From Acanthococcus lagerstroemiae (Eukaryota; Arthropoda; Insecta; Hemiptera; Eriococcidae), in NCBI GenBank assembly GCA_031841125.1, contig CM063106.1, positions 33,724,001-33,788,000 of the forward strand: DNA of 64,000 nucleotides, read 5' to 3'. Numbering within the stretch: position 1 is the first letter of the stretch; each line of letters opens with the position of its first letter. The notes below the pieces were generated by a model. It saw nothing but the letters and a program-made list of their open reading frames with translations. It did no database searches and was not told where the DNA came from. This document shows, piece after piece, positions 11,901 through 26,900 of this stretch. The translations under genes were made by a program, and so were the position numbers.

Positions 11901-14900
11901 CATTTTAGTCTCCTTGTTGTTCTCACTCCGTTTTGATTATTTCTCAATTTCTTTTTGATAAATTCTAGTTTTGTGTGATCCTCTCTTTTTATACCCAAAA
12001 TTGATTGTTCCATTGCATTCTGTGTAGTTTTTATTTTATTCAGAAGTTTTTGATTTAGTGACCATGTTTGGCATCCATATATTAGAGTTGGGAGTACCCA
12101 CATATTGAAAATTTCACTCTTGTGAGGAGGTGAATGAGCATTTAAAAATATTTTTAAGAGACCAGTACTTTGACCATACATTTGTAATTCTTGCCTTTAT
12201 TCCTTTCTCCGTTATCAAAAGGTATTGATTGCCCAAGGTATGTTGCTTCTTTCCACTACTTCTATTTTTAGATTGTCCTTTGTTACAAATAGTTTCAAGT
12301 CTTCTGAGTTGGTCGAAATCTTCGTTATTTCCATGTTCATTGTCAATCCTGTTTCATTTTCGAATTCTTTTATATCGTTCATTTTCATCAGTTCTTCTTT
12401 TGTGTTGGCGAAAAGGGCTACATCGTCTGCAAACCTCAGGTTGGACATGTATTTCCCATTAACATTTATCCCCTTTCCTACCCAACTTATTTTTCTGAAC
12501 ATTTCTTCAAGAGCAGTATTGAAGAAGATTGGAGATAATGGGTCTCATTGCTTGATTTCTTTGCGTATATCAAAGTATTTTCCCTCGACGTCTGTTATTA
12601 TCTTTGCTTCAGTCATTTTTAGAAATTTTATTAAACTTGGGAGCAAAATATGTAAATAAAGCCAAAGTGTCATTCCCCTGTAGTTCAGTTTTGTATTCTA
12701 AGCTTTTTTCTGTAGTTTGATTCATGGCGTGTAAATGGTCCAGGGCAGAACGATTTTCTAAATCCTGCTTGATTTATAGACTGTTGGTGTAATAAAATTG
12801 CTCGGATTTTCTAGCAAATTCGAAAAAATTTTGTGCTATCGTAGGACTTGAGGTTATGGGACGGTATTTTTCGATATTGTGTCTATCGCCTTTTTAAAAT
12901 AATGTTCGAGTATTTCCAGTCGTTGGTTATTTTTCCATTTTCCAAAATTATGTTTAAAAATATTTCGTGAGTGTTCTGGCCGTGTTTTCTCCCCCGAATT
13001 TTATATATTCATCCTTTATTTCATCGTGTCCTGGGCTTTGGTTTGGTTTTAATTTATTGATTATTGTTATTACTTCTTCATTTTGCAATTTGGGTTCCTT
13101 CTCCGTATTTTTTGTATCCTCGCTGTTTGTTTTTTCCTCATGATCACTTCTTCCCTTCTTCGTATAATTTCCTGTGAAAGTTTGTGATTGTCTCGTTAAT
13201 TCCTCTCCTGTCGGGTGCTAACAAATCTTGATATAGTCACAAGGGATTTTGACTTTTCAATATGTCTTGAGAGCTGTAAAACAGTTTGAAGCAGTGTTAA
13301 CGAGTTTTAACAGGAGTGTTATCCTGTTCTTCATAGTCTTGGAAAATTTGTAGCACAATTTGCCAGTGTCAACTGTCCACATAGTTATAATAAATGGTAA
13401 CAAATCTTAACCCAATCCGAATGAGTTTTAGCTAGTTTTAGCAGGTCTTTGCATAATTTTGACAAATTTTAACAGTCTTATCTTGTTTACTTTTAGTCTT
13501 CAAGAGTTTTAACTGTCCTTAAGTATCTTCAGACAGTCATGACACAACCTTTGACCATTCCAACGAGTCCTGACATAGTACGTATTGATGATGATAAGAT
13601 TATCAGTCTTATGACCGGTTTGATGCCGCTCTCCATTTCTCCTTATCACGTGTGCGAGTTCTTTCATTTCGTAATAACACATTTGACATCCTTGATTATC
13701 TGTTGAACAACGAGTCGTAACGAGTTTTGAATCAGCATAAAGTAGTCTTGACGAGTCCTATGTAATCTTAAAGAATACTATCCGGGTTTCGTACTCTCTT
13801 ATAAGAGTCTTGACTCATCTTCAAGATTATGAATACAGTTATAATAATTGCTAACAAGTCTTACAATCTTGAAGAGTTAATTCAATTCAAATCTCTTCAT
13901 TGTTATTAACAACTTAGTATCTATCTTTTACAGTATGGTTCGCTCCCCATGGGCCACTTGGAGTCTCAACATTACTTGACATAGTCTTGAATAATCTTAA
14001 CAAGTTTCAAAACCATCTGAAACAGTGTAAACGCATCTTAACTCTGTCTTAAAGAGTCTTATCTGTGTCTTCTACTGTTTTAGAGAGTTTTAATGTTGTT
14101 AACACTATTTCAAGAGTTTTGACACAATTTCAAGGCATCTAAACTAGTCTCAGAAAGACTTAACGTAGTCTTGAAGAGTTTTTACGAGTTTTAAACGGTC
14201 TTGACCAACCCTAACATGTCTGGTTGATCGAGGTCCCGGGTTCGAGCCTACGTAGCAACTCGCCAGATTTCGACCTGGGCCGGTTTTTCGGCCAGAAGGG
14301 AAGAGGGCTAAGACAGCCCTAACAGCCTCCCCAACGTCTCTGAGGTTTTTTTTTTTGGGGGGGGGGGCAATGGGGCCGCCAATCTCGGACTTGCCCGGGT
14401 GGCTCCGTGTATTACAACAGAATATTTCCACAAAATATAAATAATAACAAATCTCTTGTTTCATATGGGGTCCCCTGCTTCGCCCAGCTTTTACCCTGAG
14501 GTTTTTCGATAGGTGCCACAGGGGACCCCTCACAATCGAATTTTATATATGCTTTTGGGCCAAACCGGACCTCCCCTTATCGGGGAGGCGGGCCTGACAA
14601 ACTTATACTAAATTTGGTCGTCTCTTATTATTTTCCCGAAACCAGCAGCCACGTTGGGGGCTGCGCCCCGTTCGATCCGTGCCTCCTGGAGGAGATGAAG
14701 ATTCGTCTCGACACCCGACTTACTGTGGTCTTACCTATTGAGGAACGCAGTCCGCCGCCCGTGATTGGCGGCAACTGATGAAATGTCATTTCTTCTACGA
14801 CCTCTGAAGCGGCGACGGCGACGGTGGGGGCGGCCTCTTCCGCTTCTTCGGATTTGCCCCATACCCTCTTCCGGATTTTTCGACCTCATCCGGTTCGGTC

Positions 14901-17900
14901 TTCCTCACCTGCGGGAAATGCGGGGTTCTCAAGTATCCACAAACTCTTCACGACCCCACGCATGTACCGCAGGTGCTCATCTTTGAGGTAATGCTCGAAA
15001 GGGCAGATTCCAGGGCTCTGGTTGAGAGTAAATTATAAAAGAAGCATAGTCTTTTTATAATCATGCGAGTTCCTAAAATGCTAATGAGCGTTGCGAGAGA
15101 ACACTTTCTGATTTTTCAACCAAATTAAATAACATGAAGTGTATTTAGTATATTTTGGGAAATTAATGAAGAGGTTTGAACTATTAGCTGCGTTACGCTC
15201 CCGAGTAAAATTAACTGATTGAAAGTGATGAAACTACAAAATTTTCTTGCAGCTAGCAACACTTCATTCAATGTTCTACAAAAACTATTTTGCTCTTTAT
15301 TTTCAAATACTAATGCCCGATCGAATTATCTCACGTTATTTTCATTTTATAGATTTCAAAATGATTTGGATTCCGGTCTGATTGACATCATCTCACCGCC
15401 GGCATCTTTTTATCCGGATTTCGAAAAACTACCTCCTACATTATCAGATCCTATAGATCGAGTTCGATGGCGTAGTAAGCAGAGTCTAGATTTCGCTTTC
15501 TTAATGATGTACTCGTACCCGAAAGGCATGTTCTATATACAACTGGAAGATGACATACTCGCGAAAAAAAACTATTTGTCGATTATGAAGGACACGGCGC
15601 TGACGAGGATAGCTAACAAGCAACCGTGGTTTGTGCTAGACTTTTGCCAACTTGGTTTCATAGGTGAGTGTGAACCGAAATGTCACGTCCTGATTTTCCT
15701 CCTTTGTAGTTGCAACGCTTATTAGCCCCGAAATGTAGACATTCGATTTTAATTTGTAATGCAAGTGTCCTAACGGACCCCAGTGTTGTGTTTTGCATGT
15801 GTGAAATATTAATGGTGGAAGATTTTGGATTATTGGATTAGATGTCGTAGATATGTATTTCTTTGCGTTCGTGTATTAACGTAGACATATTTAGATACAA
15901 AACTTTTTATTCTGCACGATGACGTAACTTAGTTGGCACCCCATTCGAATGTACGTGATGTTGGGCTTAGGCTAAGCACTAGAAACTGTTGAGCCTAATA
16001 AAATAATTATTGATTTTAATACGAGTTCCGTTTTATAGGAAAGATGTTTCGTTGTATCGATATTCCGTGGATTATTCAGTTTTTTTTCATGTTTTATAAT
16101 GATAAACCAGTCGACTGGCTTTTAGACGGACTTATCCAAACTAAAGTTTGTAACCTGGAAAAAGATAATGTAAGTGCTAAATTAATTGCGAATTGTATTT
16201 CGGTGTGAAAGAACGTGTATACTATTTGGTTCACCCTAAAAGGGTAACACACGAATCTAATACCTGAATAGGCGTATAATATGGTTAGTGTCCTTACATG
16301 CGTTTATTGAGCTTGATAGAGTTGGAGATAAGAAGAATTTGATGCTAGGCATTTCCCCTCAGTAACGAGTGTACCAGACCGGTGCACAAGTTACGAGCTA
16401 ACAATCGCTTGAGTGTTATGGTACTCCAAAACTGAATGCCATGACATATATTTGAAATTCGAAGGTTCGTTTATTAAATAGGTCCTTGAAGAATAATTCG
16501 CGATAGCTCGAATCAATGTAAACGTGGTATCTATTCAGAGTGAAGGCCTAATCGAATAAAACTGTTTATTCGTGTGACATCGTTTAATCCTCATCATAGT
16601 TCGATGGGAATGTTGAGACTCGATGGTAATTTTAAAAACATTAAGGAAAACAAGGCACTTCTGAGTTACGCCATGATCTAATGCCTGTGCAATCATGCTT
16701 GCAGTTTATACAAGGGCAGGAATGGTAACAATTACATTAAAAACTGCACCTAATTTTAGTAATATTGGTGAACAGAATAAACATTTTACCTTCGCTGGCT
16801 TTACCGCATGTTGAAGTTTGCCAAAATGCCTTTTTGCATGGCTTTTTTTGAATCAACCTTCACTCGATGTTCTTTCATCTCCAATATTTTTTCGATTTAT
16901 GATGACGTACGGTTTCGTTAATTCCTGTCGTGATTTCTAAATTCTAAGACACGGGTGACATAGTGCAAAAAGTAGTCATGTTACATTAGTCTGTCATTAC
17001 TTTTTACGAGGTATGTAAAACTAAGTAACAGATTGAGCTAACCAGAATATAACTTGACTACTTGTACTGAGCCACCCGTGTGTCCTATGTGATTTCACTG
17101 ATTTCTTTGCTGACAGGAGCTTTCCAAAATTAAACGTAGCCCGATTTTTAAATATTTTTGTCGTTAGTATTATCAATCACTCAGTGTAGCTTTGTAATGT
17201 TTCGGAAATGTTGAATTGTTGCAGAAAGATTGTAAAGCGCAGAAAGACCGCCTTTGGGTGCATTGCAAGCCGTCATTGTTCCAACATATTGGTACCACGT
17301 CATCGTTGAAAGGAAAAGTTCAAAAATTGAAGGTAATGGAACAGTTGACTTTTCGCATTATTTTCTTAATCGAAAATTCAGATGTTGGATTTAAAAAAAA
17401 AAAAAAACACGTGGATCTTTATTAGATTGAACATCTGACTTTGAGGACAATGTTCGTAGTCAGCAAGTGTTGTTTATAAGGGTATCAATAATAATAATAA
17501 TAAAAGAGGGTTTACCGGCTAAGAGAGATGTTTAAACTTCTCTTGCTGTTGGGCAAGTTCGGTAACTGGTGGGTCAAAGGCTAAAGTTGACCTGCTTATC
17601 AATTAGCTGCATTTTATGAGAAGAAGGAATATATCGGAATTTCCTCTACCTAGGTAAACAGGTATTCTCCATATCTAATCTGCTTTCGAAGGCGGATCGA
17701 AAGCGTAACATTCCCTTCTGTGTATTCAAAACCACTTGGATCAAAAGTTTTTAAACAATATGAATTAGAAAGAATGACTAATTTTAGCTAATTTTTTGCC
17801 TTAATCACTAAGAAAAGGTCGAGAAACATGTTTTCGCTAGCCCGTTTACAGTAGTATTCATTGAAAAGAGAATTCAAGTAACAACATAATAACCTTTCCC

Positions 17901-20900
17901 CCTAGTCAATTCAAAAATAATTATTTTGCAATTCCTCTGAAATTTACAACTTTAGCCTCTTACATTAAGTTTTCATAAGTCAACAGAAGCCAACCATGAA
18001 ATACTCCCGCGCAAGGATTATGGTATTGGAACTGGTACGCGTACATTGTGTTTTTTTTTTTATTGGGGAGAAAAAGGGGAAGGAGGTAGAGCTGACGACG
18101 TCTTCATATTTAATTCCTAACCGACTCAAAAACTTATAATCTGACCTGCCATTGAAGAAAGTTACCAAGATCTGTTGTAGGGTGTTTTCGCTTTAGATTT
18201 AACAGAGAACAAATATCGGTTTTATTGTGTCCGCAGACACATACACATGACTAACATTCGAGAAACGTTTGTATTGGCAATTAATGAACGATCGTACATC
18301 AAGAATTCATTAGAAATTGAAAATAGCAAAATCTGTAGACTACAAATATTCATAACACGAGATCATGCGGAGGTCGCGTGTATAGATAAGATATTTACTA
18401 TCGATAATTAGGATCGATAGTCTGGAAATCGACTATCAATAATTAGGGTCGATAGTCTGGAAATTGATTATCGATAATTAGGGTCGATAGTCTGGAAATC
18501 GATATGACAGGTTTGTCGATTTTAGCATATCTCATACGAATCGCATGGATAGGACGGAGACCCTTGGTCCCAGAGGTATTGGGTCCTCATATCTCATAGA
18601 AAACATTTCTGGTGGGAAATCAGTTTGCTTCACAAACGATAGTATTTTTTGTGGTGCGGTGAATTGATTCTGTTACCTTTGCTTGTGCTTGATATATGTA
18701 CTTTTAAATAAAAGTATCCTTTTCACTTCAGTAGTAGATGTATTTAGCCAAACGTTTTGGGAAGATAGTCCATCATCAATACTTCACATTTTGTAAGATG
18801 TACGTAAAGTACTAATGATTGGCTCATCCCCGAGTACATTTGTTACTTCTGTGGGGGGAAAAAGGGAGAGAAAATGTATAAAAATAATGACATACCACTT
18901 ACACTTCAGCTAAGTGTGAATACAATGCTTGATATTTGTCAGTTTTGTGATCTTCCGGAGCGTCAGTAGTGAACTTTCGTAGTTGTGCCCTGGTTCTGTA
19001 CAGAAGACTCCATCTTTTTTTTCTTTTTTTTTTTTGTGGAAATGGTGTATTCTTGGCCGTCCACAACTAACTGTAGGGGTGGGGACTTCAATTCTTTATC
19101 GTAGACACGCTTCTGATGATTGATCTGTATCTTTTCAAACTCTATAAAAACTTACTTGAACCAGTCTAAAGTTTACTCGATGTAGTGTAAAGCTTATCAA
19201 TTTTAATTCTGTAGCTAAATTAGCCATCAAAGAAGTCTGATTTGTATTTCTTTTTCTGTTCTTGCAATTTCAGGATAAACATTTTGGAAAAGTTCCTTTG
19301 TTCTATCCGCATCATAATCCCCCAGCGACTGTTCAGACTTCAATTAAATCATATAAACGGCACACGTTACCTAGAGCATACAATGGAGAAACATTTTTCT
19401 GGGGCTTGACGCCTCAGAGTGGTGACTGGATATCGTTTCAATTTGAAAACCCCACTAAATTAAAAACGTGAGTACATCGGTAATGCTACTGTTTGTTTGT
19501 AAACGTGAAAGTCAGGCATGTAACTTTCTCATCACTTAAGGATTGGGTGGGAAATACTTCAAAAAGCGAACATCTACAATATTCTAGTATGAAAAAATCC
19601 CTCCAGGGGATATGTAACAATTGGCGTAGGAGAAAAGTTATTGTGCGAGCAGAAAGTTGAAATTATTTCTAGAGATTCTTTTCTCGCTGAGAATCTTCTT
19701 AATTCTCATTAAAACGGTTTGGGTTTGGGCAGGCTGGGTAAAATTTGGCATAAACACTTGTTACAATAGATCAGGGTATGGTTGAACCAGGTGAAGACAT
19801 TTTATGATCCGTTAAGACTCTATTTTAACATGTTAGTAATGTGTTCATAATAGTTAAGCTACAACAATTATTTAAAATTCGATACAACTCGTTCAGATTC
19901 GTTAAAAGTCGCTTGGACTAATTAGAAATTTTTCGAAACTCGTTGAAATTCTATCAAAAGGTTATCTAACGGGTAATTGAGACATTTTTGATTGTTCTAA
20001 AATGGTAATTGACTGTTCTGAAGTTGTTATTAACAATTCTGCAAGCGGTAGTAAATTGAGGTCATTATGTAGGTGACAGTACGAATGTATTCGAGTGAGT
20101 GTACAATAGAGATGAGCAATTTTAAAAATAGGTTCGACCAATATATTGTAAATTGTATTAGGGTTGCCAACTGATTTTTCAGAAGCGCAAACTTCTCTGA
20201 AAAATGCAAATTTCATAATGGAAACGCGAAATCTTCATAACAAGCTCGGAACTCTCTTTGCTCGTTACTCGCACTTTTTTTTTTAGTAATTGGTCATTTA
20301 TTTATTCTTTGAAAACATATTCCAGTACAAAAAATAAAAATAAAATAAAAATCAAACATGAGGTAATTATGCCAGTACTATGCACTATGCCAATTGTAAG
20401 AATTATTTCCTATTGCCGATATTAAAGCTTAAAACGATGATGTTGGCAACACTGTCAATACGTGCTGAATCACGTGACAATGTTGCCAACATCATAGTTT
20501 TAAGCCTTAATACACTGACAGTTGGACAAAAGAATTCTTGTATTGGCATAGTTCTTGATACTGGCATGTTTACTTTCAAAAACAAGACAACAATAGAATA
20601 CTTAAGTAATCACAAGAAACTGACGATCATCAATTTTGAATGAAATCTCTGCAGTTTAACTGGAAGATTGGAACTATGGAAATCCGCTTACAAGTGGGGA
20701 TCTTCTGTAAACGCGAGCAAACAGCGAATGCCACATGAGAAAAGCAAACATGTTTGCAGAAATGCAAACAGTTGGTAACCTTATTGTATTTTCAAAGTGA
20801 AACGAAAAGAGAGATCAGATTTGATTAGAAATCTTTGAGATTTTCAGAGTCATCTATGACTCTTCAAGACTTTCTGAAGACTACCAGACATGTTTCAAAC

Positions 20901-23900
20901 TTTTCAAGCCTCTTCCATGCGTATCTAGAATCAAAAGTGCTTCAAGGCTTTCAGGCTCGTTTACGGCTATTGTCTTGAGACTCTTTCGAAGTGGTTCATG
21001 ACTGTTCCAGGGATAGCTAAGACTTTTTCAGATTCTTCCAAACTTATTCAAGGTTCTGTAAGATCCTTCAAAACTTAAGACCTTTAGGACTCTAAAACAT
21101 CTTAAAACCTCGTTAAGACTTATTCAAGACTTTCTTGAACCTATTTGAGACCCTATTGGACTTGGCCTAGGCTTTCATAAACTCATCCGGGCAGGTTCTA
21201 GATTCTGCGGGACTAGCATCAAAACTGAGTGATGCGAAATTCAACTCTTCTCTCGGTGTTCAAAAATTTGTTTTTTCGAGTCGACATTCAGATCGAAAGT
21301 ATAACGGATTTGGGCGATGCAACACTTGTTTCAAGGATTTTCTAGACGTGTCTTAGACTTTTTTAAAATCTTCCAAGCACACTGAAGACACGCCAAGGTA
21401 CATTAAGGTTTCTGTAAGATTCGCTCTCATATTTTTTTGAGACTTTCTTTGATTTGTTGAAGATGTTTTTAACTTTCGAGACATGTTTGGAAGCGATTTA
21501 CAGTATTTTAAATAGTTATTACGAGGTCTTAAAAGAGTCACAGCAAGTTTTAAAGATGTCTTTGCGAGTCTTTGAGGATCTTGAACATATGTCTTAAAAT
21601 ATCTGAGTCAAATTCAAATAGTCTTGACGAACCCAGAAAAGATTTTAAAATAGTCTTAAGCTAAACAAGTTTAGCAGAGTTGTGAAATGTTTTACATAGT
21701 CTGTATGAGTTTAAATCCAAAAGGTATTATTCTTAAAAAATCTTGAATTAGTCTAAAAGCAGGGTGTTTAATAGTCATTTAAGTAATTTAACATCGTTTA
21801 TTTTGGAAGAATGGCATTAAAGTCATTTGAAGTAATTTATCTTCATCATTTAAAAATTTGAAAGTCAGCAAATTACACCTTGGAAGAGAGAACAAAGAAT
21901 TTAGAATTAGAAAATTCGATCATAATGATGAAGGCTGCAATTTTTATACGAATGCATATTTTTAATCAATGACGTATATTCCAGAAATTTCAACAGATCT
22001 TCACGAACACAGAATTCTGGGCCAAATGAGCAGCACTTTTTTGCATATTTCGGCATTTACCGCATATTTTGCGCCAATTTTGCTTATTTTTCAATATGTA
22101 TTTTTTTCCTACAAAGTGATTTTTCTAATCTTTTACTCAAAAATACTGAAAATAATTCCCGACTCGGAAAAGAAAAATTGGAAAGACTTAATGATTAATG
22201 AATTAGCAGAAAAGCTTTTAGAAAAATTTGATTATGCATTATTATCATATCTAATAAATAAAAAAAGTGATTATTTTGTTTGAAATACAATAAAATTAGA
22301 TTTTTCTTCAATGAAAATGTATCATAAACGAAGGAGTATTTTTAGCTTCAGTTTATTATTTTAGGGCATTCATAACAAATTGAAGGGGGGGGGGGTAGGT
22401 TATTTAAAGGTCATTTATTTTCAAAATTCGATTTCGTTGGACACCCTGAAAAGAGTCAAACAAGTCTAACACAGTTTTCAAAGAGCTATCGCGAATTTGA
22501 ATGGGAATCTTGAGGAATCTCAGTCCAGTCTTCAATGATCAAATTCGTTCGAAAAGTCTTAAAGAAATCATGAAGAGTCGTGAGCGAGTCTGTAAGAATT
22601 TTAAGGATTCATTCTCAGTTGAGCTTAAAAGAGCCTTGGCGTATATCCTAAATCGTCTGGAAGAGTCTAGAGTACGCCAAAATGGATTTTGAAGTCTTAA
22701 ATAACTCTTAACAGAGTCATACATCAGTCTGGAATAGTTTTAGAAGCATTTAATGAATTTGCGCGAACTCTAGAAGCGTTTCAAACAATCTCAGCGAGGT
22801 CTGGTATAGTTTCATATGAATCTGGAAAGGTTTTGAAGAGTTTCGAGCAAGCTGGGAAGAATAATCTCTCGTGTTTATTATAGCTGACAAAAACCCTTAG
22901 TGCTCCGTCAGTACCTACCTTATGTCACAGGAAATTCTAAAATTTTCTTAGAATAACCACTGGATTCCTAGAATTCATCAAAACTCAGTAAGACTAATCG
23001 AAACTTTTTCGAGACCCAGTGAAGATTTTAAAGACATTAGGATGTATTTGGACTGCGGTAGTACTTCTTTAAACTCACTAAACGATGTTTCGACTCGTTA
23101 GGATTATGTAAAATCTTCATGTAAATCCATCAAAACTACTTCAGAGATTCTGTTGAGTCCGAGGCAGACTCATTTGTATTCGTAGACTATTTAATACTCC
23201 GTGAGCTTGATTAAGTTTGAAGAAACCGTCTAGAAAAATTATTGAATTAACGAAGTGTTGAAATATTGTTTATTACAGGTATAGATTTCAAAGTGGGAAT
23301 GTGGAAAATCCGTCTGATATATTGCATAATGCTTCGATTCTAGTTGCTGTTACTTCGGAGGTTCCCTCTTCATTACGCTCATTTCCTGTGATAACCCATC
23401 AGATTAATGGTCCGCAGTCTAATCACACGTTCCTCGAAGTCGGTACGAACTTTCTTTGTATTTCATTAGTTTACGTATAAAATCAGACTGTCGCTGATCT
23501 CGAATTGAACCCAAACGAAGCAACAAAACAAACTTCTAAAAGAATTCGCTAGGGATGAAATTTAGAAATAATTTTTCCTTATTCGGTATGATGAATCCTG
23601 CAAACAGTTACCATTTATTCGCAATTGAATGAATCTGCTTTAAGGGTTTTCGGTTCGTTGTATTTTTTCCTTCTTCAATCTGAACTGCTTGTGATTGCGC
23701 GGTTATTGTTCTTCTGAAAAACTAATTTAATTGGCAGAAAACCCGACTTTCGGAGTGCTATGGGGTTTGTGGGCTCATTTTTCTAATACTGAATTCAGCT
23801 GTTATATGTATGAACAGGTATCCGCAATCAACTTTGACAACCCATATAACATTTACATCAGTGGTTTTCAGGCTTTTTTGGAGTCGCTGATCTATTGTTG

Positions 23901-26900
23901 GAATTTTAAATCGTTGCTAAAATTTTGATGAGAATATGAAATATAATTGCTGAACAGGTAACCAAGTTACTCGTGTAAGAGGCAAACGAAGTAATTATTA
24001 CGAAAAATTCAAAATTCTTCCATTAAAAACTGGAAAAAAACAAATCCTTTAATGATATTGAAAAGCAAAATCATCATCAAGTAAAAATAATTTTTAAAAA
24101 ATGAAAATTACGTTTCACGGACTGGATTTGAACCGATATTCCTACCACGGTATCATTTTGGCGACGCACTGAGCAGCACTTGCTTTTCAAATAAGCGACG
24201 TTGAAAAGTAAATGACACTAGTATTTCACTCATATAAGTGGAAACCACACGCCAACCTTATATCTTCAAAATCTCCTTATTGTTAGTCGTGCAAAAAATG
24301 TTACTACCTCTGTATACATCTATACATTGCGGAAGAATTGAGCGATTAAAGCTGCGCCGAGGAAGAAGAAAAAAGTAATGGGACCATTACTATCTACCAT
24401 ACAAAATACACCAACAACCAAAACTAGAGTATCAGGAGGTCACTAGGGCGGGTGGGGAGTGGTTCCAAAAATCGTGTTTTGGAGGAAAACGAAAGGGACC
24501 ACCTGCTGCTGTGAAACAAATGAAAAATTCTAAAATCTTCGGTATGTTGTGTGATGAGAGAAAACTAAAGAATTACGTAGAAGATGGGAAAAAATTTTCT
24601 GTTTTCGAGCTTCACAGAACTCGTACGTCTAATGCAATCGAGAAGTACTACAGTGTGTGCACAGGCAAAACGAGGGCTTCACATCAGTTTACGTGAAATG
24701 TTTACCTCTTTCCCGACAATGCTTCAATCAACGTGAAATGTATACCATATTTTTGGACAGAGGGAGTAATAACTAAAGGGTACGATTTCGCCATTACCAC
24801 AGAAGATATGGCAATTTATTATTTTATTCAACATATAATCGAAAAATACTGTTTTTCCAAACAGCATCAAATGAGTGAACTGGCTTTTTTATTTGACTGA
24901 AACGGAGAGCGAGAAAATAGTATATTACACACCAAGAGTCAAAAGTGAGGTGTTTACATGGCGAGGGAAAGTTTTGGCTCTTGTTAATTTGTTATGGAAG
25001 ATATTTTTTATACTACTTGATCAGAAGCGGCAATGTTTTTTTGCTGACATGGTCTGTACTTTTTTATATCTATTTATTTATTTAAATTATAGACAGGTGA
25101 TTTTTGTGTGCGTAATTAATTAAAAAATTTAATTTGCTCAGTTAATTACTACAAAGTACAGTATCACAGTCTTGTCTTCAGTTTGTTCACGTGCACAAAC
25201 AGCATACACAGGTAGTGGCCAGCAAAAACGTAACGACGGTTAACAGCGAACGGTAACAGCTGTACTATGTCGTGAATATTTAAATGCGTTCTTAGGTCGC
25301 TATTTCATAATTTGCTCTGTGGCGGAGTAGTTAGAGACGATCGCTGCATTTCAATCAAATGTTCAATGGACGCGGGTTTGATTCCCCGATACGAAATTAC
25401 TGGTTAGCAGTTTTTTCATGTAAAAACGCTTTAGACTGAGGGACGTTTACTTTACATGCAGATTTCGTTAGCACTCGATGCATGAATAATAGGCGCTTCT
25501 CGTAATCGGTAAAACACCAACGTAAACATTGCCTTTCTGATCAAGTAGTATAAAAACAATTTTTTTCTACATGCTCGAAAAGCGTCTTATTTGTAATCAC
25601 TTTTCAGTGCAAGAAGTGAAATTTCCCAATCGACAATGTACTATGTAAAGAATACACCAAAAAGGATGTAAAAATAATCCAGTTTTGCGCTAGAGCAAAA
25701 AAGTGACATCAAAACCGTATGTTTACCTGGGCAGTTGGCAGTAGAAGGAAGGTTCACACTGAACGAACAGGCGCGTCGTTTTCGTTGCTTGTGCGTGTTT
25801 TGATATTTAAGCGTTCCAGCAACTCCTATAAACTACTGCTTATCGAGCATGTATTGAAAAAATATATATAATTTGCAACTTTTGCAAGAAGCGCGTTATT
25901 CGCTCGTGCTGTAAACTTCACACTCGTCACGAAGAACGCGCTTCTTGCACTTGTTGCAAAATATACTATTACCTCACCGCTTACCTACAACACAATGACA
26001 AAAACACAAAAAGTCGCTTTCGCGAATTACATGCCCTGTAGGAGTGCTACAATCGCTGGACAAACGTGATCTGATAGGACTGGACGTAATCTTTTGATTT
26101 TGAGTAAAGTTTTGAATTTTAATAATTTGTATATTTGTCACGCAAAATGAATGTTTTATCGATGTGGACGATATATTTAACTTCATCCGTCAAGAATATC
26201 GGTAACCCATTCATTTTAGCCACGCAGCTTATGAAAGCTAGTCACATTTTCAATGTAATGATAAAGCAGTTGCAAAGCCTTCGTCCAACACAACACCTTC
26301 CTGAAGATTACTTTTCTCAAGAATCTTGGAATCTCTGACTGTGAATTTGTCGCACACTTCTGCAACTAACGAAACTCGCCTTCGACTTGTTTTGTTAACT
26401 TTGCACTCGCGGGTAACTGCTCACTTTACCCACTTGTAAAGAAAATAACTATTTTCCCCCACGACACTTTCAATAGTGTAAAACTTACGTCTCCACTGGA
26501 CATCGTAACAAAAACTGACAATTATTTCAGGTAAAAAAAAGTCAAAGAAATGTCTTGTCGAGGAAATGGCTTCAGGAAATTGGGTGTCGGGTAAATGGAT
26601 TCGGGGAGAAAATTCGGGAGAATATCTTGTCGGGGAAATGGACTGTTGGGCAGTTGGATTCGAGTAACTGTCCTGAAACTCCCCCCCCCCCCCCACAAAC
26701 GCCTTTGTATTTCAGTAACCAGTAACCACGTCTGTTATTCGATCATGATAGTATTCTAATTTTTATTTCTTTTTACAGTTTTTCTTTTTTTTTTTCTTTT
26801 GGTTTTGGAAGTGTGTACGCACTCTTTAACAGCAGCTTTGAGTGTGTGGACCCCAGTTTGAAAACCACTGTTGTAAAGCATTTGAGGTACTGTTGAAAAT

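Noticed and set aside
18399..18503. Regular repeats resembling a CRISPR array
   Set aside because: The repeats are directly tandem with no spacers, and the sequence is a eukaryotic intron.
20380..20643. Two similar ORFs on opposite strands
   Set aside because: Both arise from the central palindrome of the 20160-20782 element; neither has coding support.
24124..24175. Functional tRNA gene on the minus strand
   Set aside because: A- and B-box-like motifs are present, but acceptor and T stems do not pair, so only a SINE-like relic is claimed.
26854..26876. CAGTGGTTTTCAAACTGGGG on the minus strand, similar to a Charlie-type hAT end
   Set aside because: No partner end or target duplication was found within reach.
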